Below, piece by piece: positions 33,379 through 41,916 of a stretch of 64,000 nt of DNA. A program made the position numbers and the translations under genes. Below the pieces are notes generated by a model that saw only the letters and a program-made list of their open reading frames with translations, was not told the DNA's origin and ran no database searches. Each line of letters begins with the position of its first letter. Positions within the stretch are counted from its first letter, which is position 1. This stretch comes from Solwaraspora sp. WMMD406 (lineage in GTDB: Bacteria > Actinomycetota > Actinomycetes > Mycobacteriales > Micromonosporaceae), in contig NZ_JARUBF010000001.1 in the NCBI RefSeq assembly GCF_029626025.1, positions 6,046,001 to 6,110,000 of the forward strand. Reading direction: 5' to 3'.

Positions 33379-33779
33379 CGTTCGTCATGACCGACTATCA
33401 CGGACATCGGGAGCTGCTGGCCGGCCCGGATGACGCCGGTGAGTGGTTCGACGAGCAGGCGTCATCCATCATGTCCCACGGCGGGTGCGGCCAGACGATC
33501 TGGTTCGGACCGGCCGACGCGCCGCCGGAGCTACGAATCGACGTGGACATCGACGTCGGACGAGCCGCCCTACGCTGGTCAGACGGCTCCTACGGCGTAC
33601 AGCTCGATCCGACCGTGCCGATCGCCGTGCTGGAGTCACCCGACAGCGGGACCATCGACGTGCCCGCCTGGCTGGCCCGGGTCGGCGTCGACACCGCCCG
33701 ACAGGCCGTTGTCGAATACGTGTCGACCGGCCAACGACCGACCTGCCTCACCTGGTCATCGGCACCGCGATCAGGCTGA
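33375..33779 (+). CDS. Imm1 family immunity protein
   Basis: 134 residues. The block PELRIDVDIDVGRAALRW and the C-terminal ARQAVVEYVSTGQRPTCLTW are characteristic of Imm1, cytoplasmic inhibitors of nucleic-acid deaminase toxins in polymorphic toxin systems. ATG at 33375 overlaps the stop of the deaminase fragment. With the toxin truncated, this looks like an orphan immunity gene retained against toxins of kin. The 3' end overlaps the convergent CYTH gene by 9 bp. Confidence 0.75.
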   Translation: MTFVMTDYHGHRELLAGPDDAGEWFDEQASSIMSHGGCGQTIWFGPADAPPELRIDVDIDVGRAALRWSDGSYGVQLDPTVPIAVLESPDSGTIDVPAWLARVGVDTARQAVVEYVSTGQRPTCLTWSSAPRSG

Positions 33780-34313
33780 GGCGAGGGCCGCGCGGACCAG
33801 CGAGTCGTACGTCTCGTCGGTGCGGGACGCCGCGACACCGAGTGCGGCGACGAACGCCGCCAGCTCGGCCTGCACCGCCACGCCGGACACGCCGTCACCG
33901 ACGATGCGTTCCAACTCAAGGAAGGTGCCGAGGCCGGCGACGTCGTCGACGCACAGCACACCGTCGGGCAAATCGGCGGTACGGCGTACTTTGGCGATCC
34001 GTACGGTCGGGCGGAAGCCCATCGCCAGGATGGCGGCGTGCATCTGTTCGCGTTCGGCCACGATCGTCTCGTACTCGTCACAGGCCAGCGCGTTGTCGGC
34101 GGGACGCTTGAGGGTGAAGGTGTGTCGGCCGCCGACGGTCCGCAACCGTACGAAGGGGACGCCGAGCTTGCTGTCACCGTACGACCAGCTTTGCGGCGCG
34201 TACGCCTGGTCGTCCTGCACGACCGGCGGACCCGGCTCGATGCCGCGCGCGGTGAGCGCGACGAGCAACGCTTCCCGGTCCTGGACGCGGTACTTGACCT
34301 CGACCTCGCGCAC
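33771..34313 (-). CDS. CYTH domain protein (class IV adenylate cyclase / triphosphatase fold)
   Basis: 180 residues from GTG 34313 (GGAGG 4 nt upstream). The N-terminus REVEVKYRV is the ExExK signature that binds the triphosphate and metal in the CYTH tunnel. Further conserved pieces are VRLRTVGGRHTFTLKRP, CDEYET and FLELERIV. Members act on ATP (cAMP synthesis), thiamine triphosphate or inorganic triphosphate; the reaction cannot be assigned here. Single gene, convergent with Imm1. Confidence 0.85.
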   Translation of the reverse strand: MREVEVKYRVQDREALLVALTARGIEPGPPVVQDDQAYAPQSWSYGDSKLGVPFVRLRTVGGRHTFTLKRPADNALACDEYETIVAEREQMHAAILAMGFRPTVRIAKVRRTADLPDGVLCVDDVAGLGTFLELERIVGDGVSGVAVQAELAAFVAALGVAASRTDETYDSLVRAALASA

Positions 34314-34445
34314 CGCGCCTCCACCTGCCCGTCGCCACACTGACTGCGCAGCGTCGCACAAGCGTCACCGAGTCGCCAACGCGGCACGCCAGCGGCTACC
34401 CGCGTCGACGCAGGAGAAAAAGCGGTACAAGCCTCCGACAGCAGG

Positions 34446-34466
34446 TATAGTCTAGTCAGACTAGAC
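34446..34466 (+). promoter_or_regulatory. Promoter -10 box and autoregulatory palindrome of the first toxin-antitoxin operon
   Basis: TATAGT (34446-34451) overlaps a perfect inverted repeat GTCTAGTC-A-GACTAGAC (34450-34466). GGAGG (34467-34471) follows and leads to ATG 34482. Overlap of the -10 box by the palindrome is the expected layout for repression by a Phd/YefM-type antitoxin complex. Confidence 0.75.
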
Positions 34467-34481
34467 GGAGGTACAGCTGAG

Positions 34482-34733
34482 ATGCACTGGCAGGTCCAAG
34501 AGGCGAAGCAGAGGTTCAGCGAGGTGCTTCGCGCAGCCGAGCGGGGTGAGCCGCAGATCGTGACGAAGCACGGCGAGGAGGTGGCCGTGGTCATCGACAT
34601 CTCGGAGTACCGCCGTCTCCGCGGCGAACAGACCAGCTTCATGGAGTACCTTCGTAGCAATCCCGACATGGACGACGACTTCGAGATCGAACGCCAGCAG
34701 GATCTCCCCCGCGACATCGACCTGGCTGGCTGA
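34482..34733 (+). CDS. Phd/YefM family antitoxin
   Basis: 83 residues. WQVQEAKQRFSEVLRAAERGEPQIVTKHGEEVAVVIDISEYRRL is the standard Phd/YefM DNA-binding domain, and the acidic tail (from FMEYLRSNPDMDDDFEIE) would wrap the toxin. ATG at 34482, GGAGG 10 nt upstream. It is followed after 3 nt by the PIN-domain toxin and preceded by its own palindrome. Confidence 0.9.
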   Translation: MHWQVQEAKQRFSEVLRAAERGEPQIVTKHGEEVAVVIDISEYRRLRGEQTSFMEYLRSNPDMDDDFEIERQQDLPRDIDLAG

Positions 34734-34736
34734 CCG

Positions 34737-35153
34737 TTGGCATTTCTGCTGGACACCAACGTGGTGTCGGAACTGCGTAAGTCAAACCCGAACCAGAACG
34801 TCATCGCGTGGAACAAGACACATTCGGCCGCCGAGGCCTACCTGAGTGTGCTCGTGGTAGGTGAGATCCGGCAGGGAATCGAGCGGCTCCGCCCGCGTGA
34901 CCCGCAGCGCGCTGAGTCACTTCAGCGCTGGCTGACCGGTCTGATCGCGAGCTTCCGAGATCGGGTGCTGCCCGTGACGACCGAGATAGCGATCGAGTGG
35001 GGCCGGATGAACATCCCGCCTGCGCCACCACCGGTCGTCGACGGACTGATCGCGGCGACCGCGAAGGTCCACCGCCTCACCCTGGTCACCCGCAACATCG
35101 CCGACATCTCTCGGACCGGGGTCAGCACCATCAACCCCTTCGATCATCACTGA
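34737..35153 (+). CDS. VapC/FitB-like PIN-domain ribonuclease toxin
   Basis: 138 residues. The acidic PIN residues are visible: Asp6 in LLDTN, Glu43 in VVGEIRQG, Asp102 in VVDGLIAATA, with Asn120 in LVTRN. TTG at 34737 lies 3 nt after the antitoxin stop without its own binding site, so it is probably translated by coupling. Family members cleave tRNA or rRNA and are neutralised by the cognate antitoxin, here of the Phd type as in FitAB-like pairs. Confidence 0.9.
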   Translation: MAFLLDTNVVSELRKSNPNQNVIAWNKTHSAAEAYLSVLVVGEIRQGIERLRPRDPQRAESLQRWLTGLIASFRDRVLPVTTEIAIEWGRMNIPPAPPPVVDGLIAATAKVHRLTLVTRNIADISRTGVSTINPFDHH

Positions 35154-35247
35154 CAGGCGAGACCCCCTCACACGCCGACGTTAGACCAGCGACGGCCCGC
35201 TCGGGGTGCCGTGCCTGCCTCACCTCGATGCAGTGTTGGCGAACGAT

Positions 35248-35266
35248 GTCGTACGACTTGTACAAG
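35248..35266 (+). promoter_or_regulatory. Adjacent palindromes upstream of the second toxin-antitoxin pair
   Basis: GTCGTACGAC (35248-35257) and CTTGTACAAG (35257-35266) are two perfect 10-bp palindromes sharing one base, 14 nt before the preferred GTG start. TACGAT at 35270-35275 could serve as a -10 box giving a near-leaderless transcript. Likely operator of the antitoxin-toxin complex. Confidence 0.5.
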
Positions 35267-35280
35267 GCGTACGATCCGTA

Positions 35281-35563
35281 CGTGACCGCAGAACCGATCA
35301 GACCCGAGCAGGAGCTGAGCATCTCGGCCGCCCGGGATAAGCTCGCCGACATCGTGTCCCGCGCCCACTACAGCGGCCGGATCACCTACGTCACTCGACG
35401 GGGTCAACGACTCGCCGCGATCGTCCCTGCCGACCTGGCCGAGGCGATCGAGCGTGCCGAGGACGCCGCCGACGTCGCGGCCGCCCGCGAGGCGCTGGCC
35501 CGCATCGACGCGGGCGAGAAGCCCGTCTCGCTGTCAGAGCTTCGCGCCGAGCTCGGGTTGTGA
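35281..35563 (+). CDS. Phd/YefM-type antitoxin of a RelBE-like pair
   Basis: About 93 residues from GTG 35281. ELSISAARDKLADIVSRAHYSGRITYVTRRGQRLAAIVP is the conserved DNA-binding fold, followed by a helical, acidic C-terminus (DAGEKPVSLSELRAELGL). An in-frame ATG at 35246 would add 12 residues but lies inside the palindromes and lacks a binding site; both starts remain possible. The TGA overlaps the toxin GTG (GTGA). Confidence 0.85.
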
Positions 35564-35844
35564 CCGGACCGACTCGGCAGCCGCCGTACGAGATCCAGCT
35601 CGATACGAAAGCCGTCAAGCTGCTACGCAAGCTGGACCGACCCGTCCAGTCCCGACTTGTCGCGGCCATCGCCGCCCTCAGCATCGATCCACGACCACAC
35701 GGGGTCAAAACCCTGACAGGACACCCTGGGCTCCTGCGAATCCGCGTCGGTGACTTTCGAATGGTCTACCAGATCGACGACGGCAAGCTCATCGTTCTCG
35801 TAGTGCACCTCGGCCATCGCAGCGACGTCTACGACCTGTTGTAG
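35560..35844 (+). CDS. RelE/ParE family toxin
   Basis: 94 residues. LLRKLDRPVQSRLVAAIAAL and the strand block LRIRVGDFRMVYQIDDGKLIVLVVHLGHRSDVY are the standard RelE fold, with the Arg and Tyr positions of ribosome-dependent mRNA interferases. GTG at 35560 overlaps the antitoxin stop by 4 nt. Predicted to cleave mRNA in the ribosomal A site when the antitoxin is degraded. Confidence 0.92.
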   Translation: MTGPTRQPPYEIQLDTKAVKLLRKLDRPVQSRLVAAIAALSIDPRPHGVKTLTGHPGLLRIRVGDFRMVYQIDDGKLIVLVVHLGHRSDVYDLL

Positions 35845-36011
35845 CCCGACGGCATCGGCAGCGAGGCAACGGCAGCCCAGTCCGTCGAGGCAGGTACCGG
35901 CGCTAGCGCACGGATTTCAGGATTTGTCGGTCATTGCGTTGGCGGAGCCGCTCGTTCAGGCGTTGCTCGTGCTGATGACGCTGTCAGAGGTTCAGCAAGG
36001 TGACTCGCGGG

Positions 36012-36656
36012 TCATTTCTTTTCGGGGTCGGCCGTCGTGTCCGCGTACTCGAACTCGACGTCCTTGACGCCTTGCCCCATGAACAGGGTCAGCCCCTCGT
36101 CGTCACATAGCCTGCGAATGACGGGGATGAGCTCCTCCCGGGTGCCGAAGGCGACGCTCTTGATTGCCTTGACGCCGTTGGGGTGCACGTATCCCCCGGA
36201 GGGGCGCACGTTCACGTTGAAGGCGCTGCCCAACACCAGGAGCTGCATGTCGTCCGGAAAGATGCCACGGAACCGGATCTTTCGACCCTTCGGGTCAGTT
36301 CTGCCCGACCTGCCCTTGAGGTAGGTCACCTTCGCCTCATCGAGGATCTTCTGTTCCTGGTCGACTTCCAGCCGGTCATTCTCGAGGCCCAGTCCGATGA
36401 AGCCTTCCTCTGCCCGGTCCCAGGCATCCAGCCGGTCGACGAAGGCGTGCTTTCCGAAGAGCCTCAACAGCCGCTTGGCGAACCCAGGCATGCCGGTAGA
36501 CCCGAGCAGCTCGAAGTAGGGTCCCTCGGCGAAGTAGATCAGCGCGTTGTAGGGGTTCTTCGCCTTGCCGTACTCGACCGTGAAGCCCTTTGCGGTGTAC
36601 TCCTCGACCGCCCGATCGAGGTCGTTCACCTTGTAGATGACATGACCCAGCTTCAT
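36012..36656 (-). CDS. VOC/glyoxalase-like domain protein
   Basis: 214 residues. The opening LGHVIYKVNDLDRAVEEYTAKGFTVEYG is a beta-alpha-beta module of the vicinal-oxygen-chelate fold, with FELLG as the next strand. It resembles the Glyoxalase_3-type single long domain proteins rather than glyoxalase I. ATG at 36656 follows GGAG by 7 nt. A Lys-rich end (PEKK) is present. Substrate unknown; gene stands alone between the RelE toxin and asparaginase genes. Confidence 0.7.
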   Translation of the reverse strand: MKLGHVIYKVNDLDRAVEEYTAKGFTVEYGKAKNPYNALIYFAEGPYFELLGSTGMPGFAKRLLRLFGKHAFVDRLDAWDRAEEGFIGLGLENDRLEVDQEQKILDEAKVTYLKGRSGRTDPKGRKIRFRGIFPDDMQLLVLGSAFNVNVRPSGGYVHPNGVKAIKSVAFGTREELIPVIRRLCDDEGLTLFMGQGVKDVEFEYADTTADPEKK

Positions 36657-36825
36657 CTCTTCACTCCAGGCAGCCGTACCGGGCGTCGATCAGCCGCAGC
36701 GCCTCGGTTGCCGTACATCGAGCGGTCGCGCGGAATCGGTAGTACTGCAGCTTCCACCCTCCGGCACGGGCACGATAGCCCATCGAGGCGCCCGTCAACC
36801 ACTTCGACCAAGTCTGGCCGCCGCT

Positions 36826-37914
36826 CTACCCATCCGTCGGGCTCGTTCCCGGCCGGCCGTCGCTGGTGGCGGTGGTGGTCCAAGGCCAGGCGGTGAGTTC
36901 GATGATTCCACCGGCTGCGGCGACCGCGGCCACGATGTCGTGCGGGCTCGCGTCGGCGGCGAGGAGGGCACGAAGCAGGATGCGGGCCTTGTAGGGGTGG
37001 AGCCAGCCGACAGGGATGAGACCGCGACCGATGAGGTCCTGCTCCGAGCCAGGGAAGCCGTAGGTGTGGGTGAGGGTGGGTCCGGCGGGGGTGCGGGAGG
37101 CGAGGACGACGGGGATTCGTCCGGCGAGGGCGGTGAGGGTGTCGAGGAGGGGTTCCGGGACGTGGCCGACGCCGAATCCGGCGACGACGAGTCCGTCGCA
37201 GTGCCGTCCGATGGCGTCGAGGATCGTGGGGTCGTCGTCGAGGGTGACGGTGTACAGGGCGACGGTCGCGGTGTCTGCCCGGCGTGGGGTGGGGACGGTC
37301 AGCCGGTGGGGCACCCGGTTCAGCATTCGTACGGTGCCTTCGAGGACGTAGCCGAGAGGTCCGGTGTCCAGGGAGCGGAAGGTGGCACCGCTGGTGGAGT
37401 GGGTCTTGGTCACCCATCGTGCGGCGTGGATCTCGTCGGCGAAGGCGACGAGGCAGCCCTGGTCCCGCGCCGCCGGGGAGGCGGCGGTGTGGATGGCGGC
37501 GAGGATGTTCGCGGGGCCGTCGGCTCCGGCGAGGGTGGGGTTACGCATCGCGCCGGTGACGACGATCGGTTCGGGGCGGTGGTGGAGCAGGTCGAGCAGG
37601 TAGGCGGTTTCCTCGATGGTGTCGGTGCCCTGGGTGACGACGACACCGGTCGCACCGTCGGCCAGGGCGTGCGTCGCGGCGGTGTGCAGGTCGGTGAGGT
37701 CGGCGATGGTGAGGCTCGCGCCGGGGCGGCGGCGGAAGTCGACGACGTCGACCGCGATTGGGGCGTCGGCGAGTCCGGGTACGGCGTCGACGAGTTGCCG
37801 GGCGGTCAGGGTGGGGCTGACCGCGCCGCCGCCGGTGCCGCTGGTCATGGCGATGGTGCCGCCGAGGCCGAACACCACCACCCGTGGCGTGGGCGTTGCC
37901 GGAGTTGAGGACAC
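36826..37914 (-). CDS. L-asparaginase-type amidohydrolase (type II fold)
   Basis: 362 residues. Both catalytic threonine motifs are present: GLGGTIAMTSG near the N-terminus and VVVTQGTDTIEETAYLLDL around residue 100. The third conserved stretch DGPANILAA follows. GTG at 37914 follows GGAAGGA by 5 nt; the longer frame upstream has no binding site. No signal peptide, so cytoplasmic hydrolysis of Asn (or Gln/related amide) is expected. Divergent from the XRE regulator at 38007. Confidence 0.9.
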   Translation of the reverse strand: MSSTPATPTPRVVVFGLGGTIAMTSGTGGGAVSPTLTARQLVDAVPGLADAPIAVDVVDFRRRPGASLTIADLTDLHTAATHALADGATGVVVTQGTDTIEETAYLLDLLHHRPEPIVVTGAMRNPTLAGADGPANILAAIHTAASPAARDQGCLVAFADEIHAARWVTKTHSTSGATFRSLDTGPLGYVLEGTVRMLNRVPHRLTVPTPRRADTATVALYTVTLDDDPTILDAIGRHCDGLVVAGFGVGHVPEPLLDTLTALAGRIPVVLASRTPAGPTLTHTYGFPGSEQDLIGRGLIPVGWLHPYKARILLRALLAADASPHDIVAAVAAAGGIIELTAWPWTTTATSDGRPGTSPTDG

Positions 37915-38006
37915 CGGGTTCCTTCCGTACGGGCGGGAGTTGTTCGTGGTGGTGTCGGGAGCAGCGTCAGCCAGCGACGCATTCCTACGATCGGGAGGAT
38001 GAGGCC

Positions 38007-38312
38007 ATGAAGGGATACCACACCAGGTGGACTGTTCCGGACGAGCACCGGGCAAGCCCTGAGTACGTCGAGGCCGGTGCCCGCATCGCCCTTGGTCAGG
38101 CCGTTTACGACCGTCGGGTGGCTCTCGGCCTGAGCCAGGCCGAGCTCGCCGCTCGGGCTGGCACCACGCAGACCGTGATCTCGCGGCTCGAAGGTGGCGC
38201 GGTCACGCCGACACTCCCGCTGCTGCATCGCCTGGCCGGAGCACTGGAAGGCGAGCTGGACATCAAGATCACCGGCACCAGCACTCGTGCGGAGTTCCCG
38301 CTCGCTTCGTGA
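38007..38312 (+). CDS. XRE family HTH regulator / HigA-like antitoxin
   Basis: 101 residues. The helix-turn-helix is in VALGLSQAELAARAGTTQTVISRLEGGAVTPTLPLLHRLAGAL, followed by a strand DIKIT. ATG at 38007 follows GGGAGGA. The architecture matches HigA-type antitoxins or solitary XRE regulators, but no RelE/HigB toxin gene is immediately upstream or downstream, so it is probably a solitary regulator, perhaps of the divergent asparaginase gene. Confidence 0.8.
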   Translation: MKGYHTRWTVPDEHRASPEYVEAGARIALGQAVYDRRVALGLSQAELAARAGTTQTVISRLEGGAVTPTLPLLHRLAGALEGELDIKITGTSTRAEFPLAS

Positions 38313-38354
38313 CCCGCTGGCCTGCGGCAACGTGGCTGCAGGCCAGCGTCCGGT

Positions 38355-38978
38355 TCAGCCGACGCGGAGTGCTGCGGCCGTGGGTGGTTGGTCGGGTGGT
38401 GGGCCGCCTCGGCGCATCGACCACAGCGGCGGCCCGCCGGCCGGCAGGTTGGCCTTGCGTACGAGGTGGTAGCCGTGGCGGGTGTAGAACGCCTGGAACC
38501 GTGGGCTGCTCGCCTCGACCACCGCCGGCATGCTGATCCGATCGAGCCGGATGTGGTGGGCGGCGAGCAGCGCCGCCCCGATCCCCCGACCCCGAAACCA
38601 GGGTGCCGCCGCCAGGAACGCCAGATGATGATGCCGGCCGACCGGCTCCAGCTGCGCCGCCGTGGAGGCGTAATGCGTGTACGGGCCGTGCCGGTCACCA
38701 CACGCCCGCAACCTGCGCCGCAGGTGTTCCGCGCCGAGGAGCCGGTCGGCCGGGTGCGGACACCAGATCGCCACCCCGTCCCGGTCGCCGACGACGTCGA
38801 CGATCCCGTGCCGTACCGCGAACTCCAGCTCGGCGGTGAAGAACTGGTGCATCGTCAGATAGCGGATCGCGTAGTCCCGCATCGACCAGGCCACCACCGG
38901 GTCCAGCACGCACGACTGCGCCAACAACTCGGCCAGGGGTTCGACGTCGGCGGCGGTCGCCGCCCGTACGGTCAGCAT
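38355..38978 (-). CDS. GNAT family N-acetyltransferase
   Basis: 207 residues. LTVRAATAADVEPLAELLA opens the GNAT fold, HHHLAFLAAAPWFRGRGIGAALL contains the acetyl-CoA-binding R/Q-x-x-G-x-G/A loop (RGRGIG), and FYTRHGYHLV is the C-terminal strand. ATG at 38978 overlaps the 3' end of the preceding gene by 7 nt. Acceptor unknown. Third gene of a compact minus-strand operon with two small proteins of unknown function. Confidence 0.85.
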   Translation of the reverse strand: MLTVRAATAADVEPLAELLAQSCVLDPVVAWSMRDYAIRYLTMHQFFTAELEFAVRHGIVDVVGDRDGVAIWCPHPADRLLGAEHLRRRLRACGDRHGPYTHYASTAAQLEPVGRHHHLAFLAAAPWFRGRGIGAALLAAHHIRLDRISMPAVVEASSPRFQAFYTRHGYHLVRKANLPAGGPPLWSMRRGGPPPDQPPTAAALRVG

Positions 38979-39337
38979 GGCCGCCACGTCCACACCAGGA
39001 ACCGGTCGAACAGCTCCGCCGCCGTCACGTCGGGCAGGTCGAACGCCGCTTCGGTCATCCGCTCCACCGCGTACGTCGCCAACCCGGCCGGCCCCAACAC
39101 GGCCGCCAACTCCGACCTCGCCACCGGACACGGCCACAACCCGCCGCAGCCGGCGCACGACCAGGACGGCCGCACGGCCACATGACCACCACCGCCGCCG
39201 CCGTCGGCCGCCGGCTCCGCGCCGGTCACATCGCGGTACGCCGAGCAGCCGACCGGGTCGGTCCGAGGCTGCCCGTCATGGCGTACGACCAGCACCCCGC
39301 CACCGGACGCGGCCAGCTCCCGCAACAGCTCCCTCAC
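38972..39337 (-). CDS. Small cysteine-containing protein of unknown function
   Basis: 121 residues from GTG 39337, which overlaps the stop of the upstream gene (GTGA). The central part has CAGCGGLWPCP, a possible metal-binding or redox cluster, and the end is FDRFLVWTWRPC. Its C-terminal codons overlap the acetyltransferase start. Similar small proteins beside XRE/TPR regulators occur in Micromonosporaceae and Streptomyces, by recollection; no function is known to me. Confidence 0.65.
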   Translation of the reverse strand: MRELLRELAASGGGVLVVRHDGQPRTDPVGCSAYRDVTGAEPAADGGGGGGHVAVRPSWSCAGCGGLWPCPVARSELAAVLGPAGLATYAVERMTEAAFDLPDVTAAELFDRFLVWTWRPC

Positions 39338-39570
39338 CGGGCCGACCCGCCCCGGTAGACGCCGTCACCGGCGGCCGACGGGCCGGATCTGCCCGCGACA
39401 CCGGGCCGGCCGGTCGGACTGAACCGCATCGAATGCCGAGGCGCGCACTCCGGACACCGCAACGTCGCCCCACACCCCGGACACCAGCGGCGGCGTGCAA
39501 CGTTGAGAAGGAAACCCGCCGCGAAGCCAATGACGACTCCCACAAGTAAGCAGAGGACAAGCTCAGGCAT
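39334..39570 (-). CDS. Small membrane protein with zinc-ribbon-like cysteines
   Basis: 78 residues. An N-terminal membrane segment (MPELVLCLLVGVVIGFAAGFLL) is followed by CPGCGATLRCPECAP, two CxxC pairs likely to bind zinc on the cytoplasmic side, and a Gly/Ser/Arg-rich tail. ATG at 39570 follows GGAAGGG by 6 nt. First gene of the three-gene minus-strand operon, divergent from the XRE/TPR regulator. Confidence 0.65.
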   Translation of the reverse strand: MPELVLCLLVGVVIGFAAGFLLNVARRRWCPGCGATLRCPECAPRHSMRFSPTGRPGVAGRSGPSAAGDGVYRGGSAR

Positions 39571-39804
39571 CGGACGCCCTTCCGTCAGGTCGTGAAGATG
39601 GTGCGTCTGCGCCCTCGTTTCATGATCACCTTTTGGCAGGGCGATTCGACGCCCACTCAGCAAAGCGTCCGGGCTGCGCGCCAATCCACCCGTCACCTGT
39701 TGTCTTGGTGTTGTCTCCACACCCGACTGAACATGAATAGTCCTTTTGGTACACCTCGATCGACGCGCTCTCGGGTAGGTTGATCCGAGACGATAGGGGG
39801 ACCC

Positions 39805-41151
39805 GTGAGAGGCGATCCTTCCCCGAGCGAGTCTCGGATCCTTGTGCACCCGCTGGCATACGTTCGGCAAGATCGAAATTGGAGTCAGCAGGATCTGGTC
39901 GACAAGATCGCCCGGCGGCTCAACACTGCCGCCCGACGTGAGAAGGCGTGGCGCTGGGAGCGTTGGGGCGTCGTGCCCGACCTCGCAACGCAGTGCGCGC
40001 TCGCCGACGAGCTTGGCGTACCTCGTCAGGCAGTCCGTGACCTGGGCTGGCCGCACTGGCTGCCGGCCGGTCAGCGCATCGACACGGAGACCCCTTGGAC
40101 GATCGACGGCGGATTGGCGCTGTTGAGAGAGACGGCGGGAGCAGCAGTGATGGATCGTCGCGGGTTCATGATCCTCGGCGTAGGCGCAGCAGCGACACTC
40201 GCACAGCAGTGGCTCACGCTGGATCCGCCACCTTTGCGATCGGCCCTGGACGGCGGGCCGCTCGACAGCTCGCTCGTCGACTGCTTCGAGCAGCGACTCC
40301 CCACTCTCCGGCAGATCGACGCGTTCCTCGGCGGTGGGAGCGTCCGTGACGTCGTGGACGCCGAGCTGCAACTTGTCACCGACCTGTTGAACAACAGCTC
40401 CTACTCCGAGACCATCGGCCGGCGGATGTTCGCGGTGGCGACTGAACTCGGTCGGATCGCCGGCTGGGCCAGCTTCGACGCTGGTCACCAGGCCGCAGCC
40501 GAGCGCTACTGGGTTGCCGCACTCCACACCGCGCACCTCGCCGACGATCGGACCGCCGGCGCGAACATCCTCAAGTGCATGAGCCTGCAGCGAGTCGACA
40601 GCGACCGGGCAGACGAAGCACTCGCGCTGGCGACGGCAGCTGTCGACGGTGCCGGGGATGCTCCCGCCCGGGTGCTGGCGATGTTCGCCACGCGCCAGGC
40701 CCGCGCCCACGCCGCCCTCAACGATGCTGTCGCGGCTGAGCGCTGTCTCACCAGCGCCGAAACGCACATGGCCCGAGCAGATGACGAGCCCAGCCCTGCC
40801 TGGGCCGGCTACTTCGACCAGGCCGAATACTGCGCTCAGGTCGCAGCCTGCTACCTGATGCTCGGCCAGCACCAGCACGCCGACCGCTGGCTCGCCCAAG
40901 CCTTGGACCTGCAACCCACGACCCGCAGCCGGGACCGTGCCACCTACCTGATCTGGCGAGCGGATGTCACGGCCAGCCTCGGCGATGTCGAACAGGCCTG
41001 CGCGTACGTGCACCGCGCAGCACCCGAGGTCGTGAAGACCCGCTCGCTACGGAACCACCACCGGCTGATGGGCATCCACAGCCGCCTCGCCAAGTACGAC
41101 ACCCCTGCCACTCGCGAGTTGGACGAGCGCGTACGGAGTCTGGTCGCATAA
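39805..41151 (+). CDS. XRE-type regulator with C-terminal TPR-like repeats
   Basis: 448 residues from GTG 39805. The helix-turn-helix region is YVRQDRNWSQQDLVDKIARRL to DLATQCALADELGVP, followed by an alpha-helical repeat region (about 150-448) with TPR-like pairs such as ADRWLAQALDL and VEQACAYVHRAAP. A hydrophobic VMDRRGFMILGVGAAATLAQQ segment (about 113-133) joins the two parts. Such proteins are common one-component or signalling regulators in filamentous actinobacteria. The downstream SDR gene starts 4 nt after its stop. Confidence 0.8.
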   Translation: MRGDPSPSESRILVHPLAYVRQDRNWSQQDLVDKIARRLNTAARREKAWRWERWGVVPDLATQCALADELGVPRQAVRDLGWPHWLPAGQRIDTETPWTIDGGLALLRETAGAAVMDRRGFMILGVGAAATLAQQWLTLDPPPLRSALDGGPLDSSLVDCFEQRLPTLRQIDAFLGGGSVRDVVDAELQLVTDLLNNSSYSETIGRRMFAVATELGRIAGWASFDAGHQAAAERYWVAALHTAHLADDRTAGANILKCMSLQRVDSDRADEALALATAAVDGAGDAPARVLAMFATRQARAHAALNDAVAAERCLTSAETHMARADDEPSPAWAGYFDQAEYCAQVAACYLMLGQHQHADRWLAQALDLQPTTRSRDRATYLIWRADVTASLGDVEQACAYVHRAAPEVVKTRSLRNHHRLMGIHSRLAKYDTPATRELDERVRSLVA

Positions 41152-41155
41152 CACC

Positions 41156-41866
41156 ATGACATCGGACGTCCAGCGGGTAGCCGTGGTCACCGGAGCCAAT
41201 CGAGGGCTCGGCCGAGCAATCGCCCAGCAGCTCGCGCAGGCCGACCTCCGGGTCGTGGTGACCGCCAGGAGCGAGGAAGCCGCAGAACGGACAGCGGCCG
41301 AACTAACCGGACTCGGCCTGTCGGCCTCGGGTCACCAACTCGACATCACCGACCCGGCCAGCGTCGCCCGCGCCATGGCCGACGTCGGCTACCAGTACGG
41401 CCGGATCGACGTCCTGGTCAACAACGCTGCCATCGCCATCGACCGAGGACAAGCGGCCAGCGCGGCCGACATGGAGAAGGTAGCCGCGACCCTCGACGCC
41501 AACCTTATGGGCACTTGGCGCTGTTGCACGGCCGCCATCCCGGAGATGAAGCGAAACGAGTACGGCCGGATCGTCAACGTCACCAGCCACATGGGCACCT
41601 CAGCCGAGATGAGCACCGGCAGCGTCTCCTACCGCGTCTCCAAAGCGGGCGTCAACGCGCTCACCCAGATCCTCGCGGCAGAGCTACACGAGCACAACAT
41701 CCTCGTGAACGCCGCCTCGCCGGGGAAGGTCGACACCCGCCTCGCCTACGGCAAAGCCAACCACACCCCCGACGAAGCAGCCGCCACCATCACTTGGCTC
41801 GCCACAGTCGACAACGACGGACCAACCGGCCAGCTCTTCTACAACCGCGAACCACTCCCGTGGTAG
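41156..41866 (+). CDS. Short-chain dehydrogenase/reductase
   Basis: 236 residues. TGANRGLG (cofactor), LVNNAAIA, and the Ser-Tyr-Lys set in NVTSHMG and YRVSKAGVNAL are complete. This is a compact classical SDR, near carbonyl reductase/FabG in appearance. ATG at 41156 lies 4 nt after the XRE/TPR regulator stop, so it is cotranscribed with it. Substrate unknown. Confidence 0.9.
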   Translation: MTSDVQRVAVVTGANRGLGRAIAQQLAQADLRVVVTARSEEAAERTAAELTGLGLSASGHQLDITDPASVARAMADVGYQYGRIDVLVNNAAIAIDRGQAASAADMEKVAATLDANLMGTWRCCTAAIPEMKRNEYGRIVNVTSHMGTSAEMSTGSVSYRVSKAGVNALTQILAAELHEHNILVNAASPGKVDTRLAYGKANHTPDEAAATITWLATVDNDGPTGQLFYNREPLPW

Positions 41867-41916
41867 CAGGGACACGGGGTCATCAAATCGTGCATTGATA
41901 ATCAACTCCAGGACAA

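Noticed and set aside
38007-38312. XRE protein considered as half of a HigBA pair
   Set aside because: No toxin gene adjoins it on either side.
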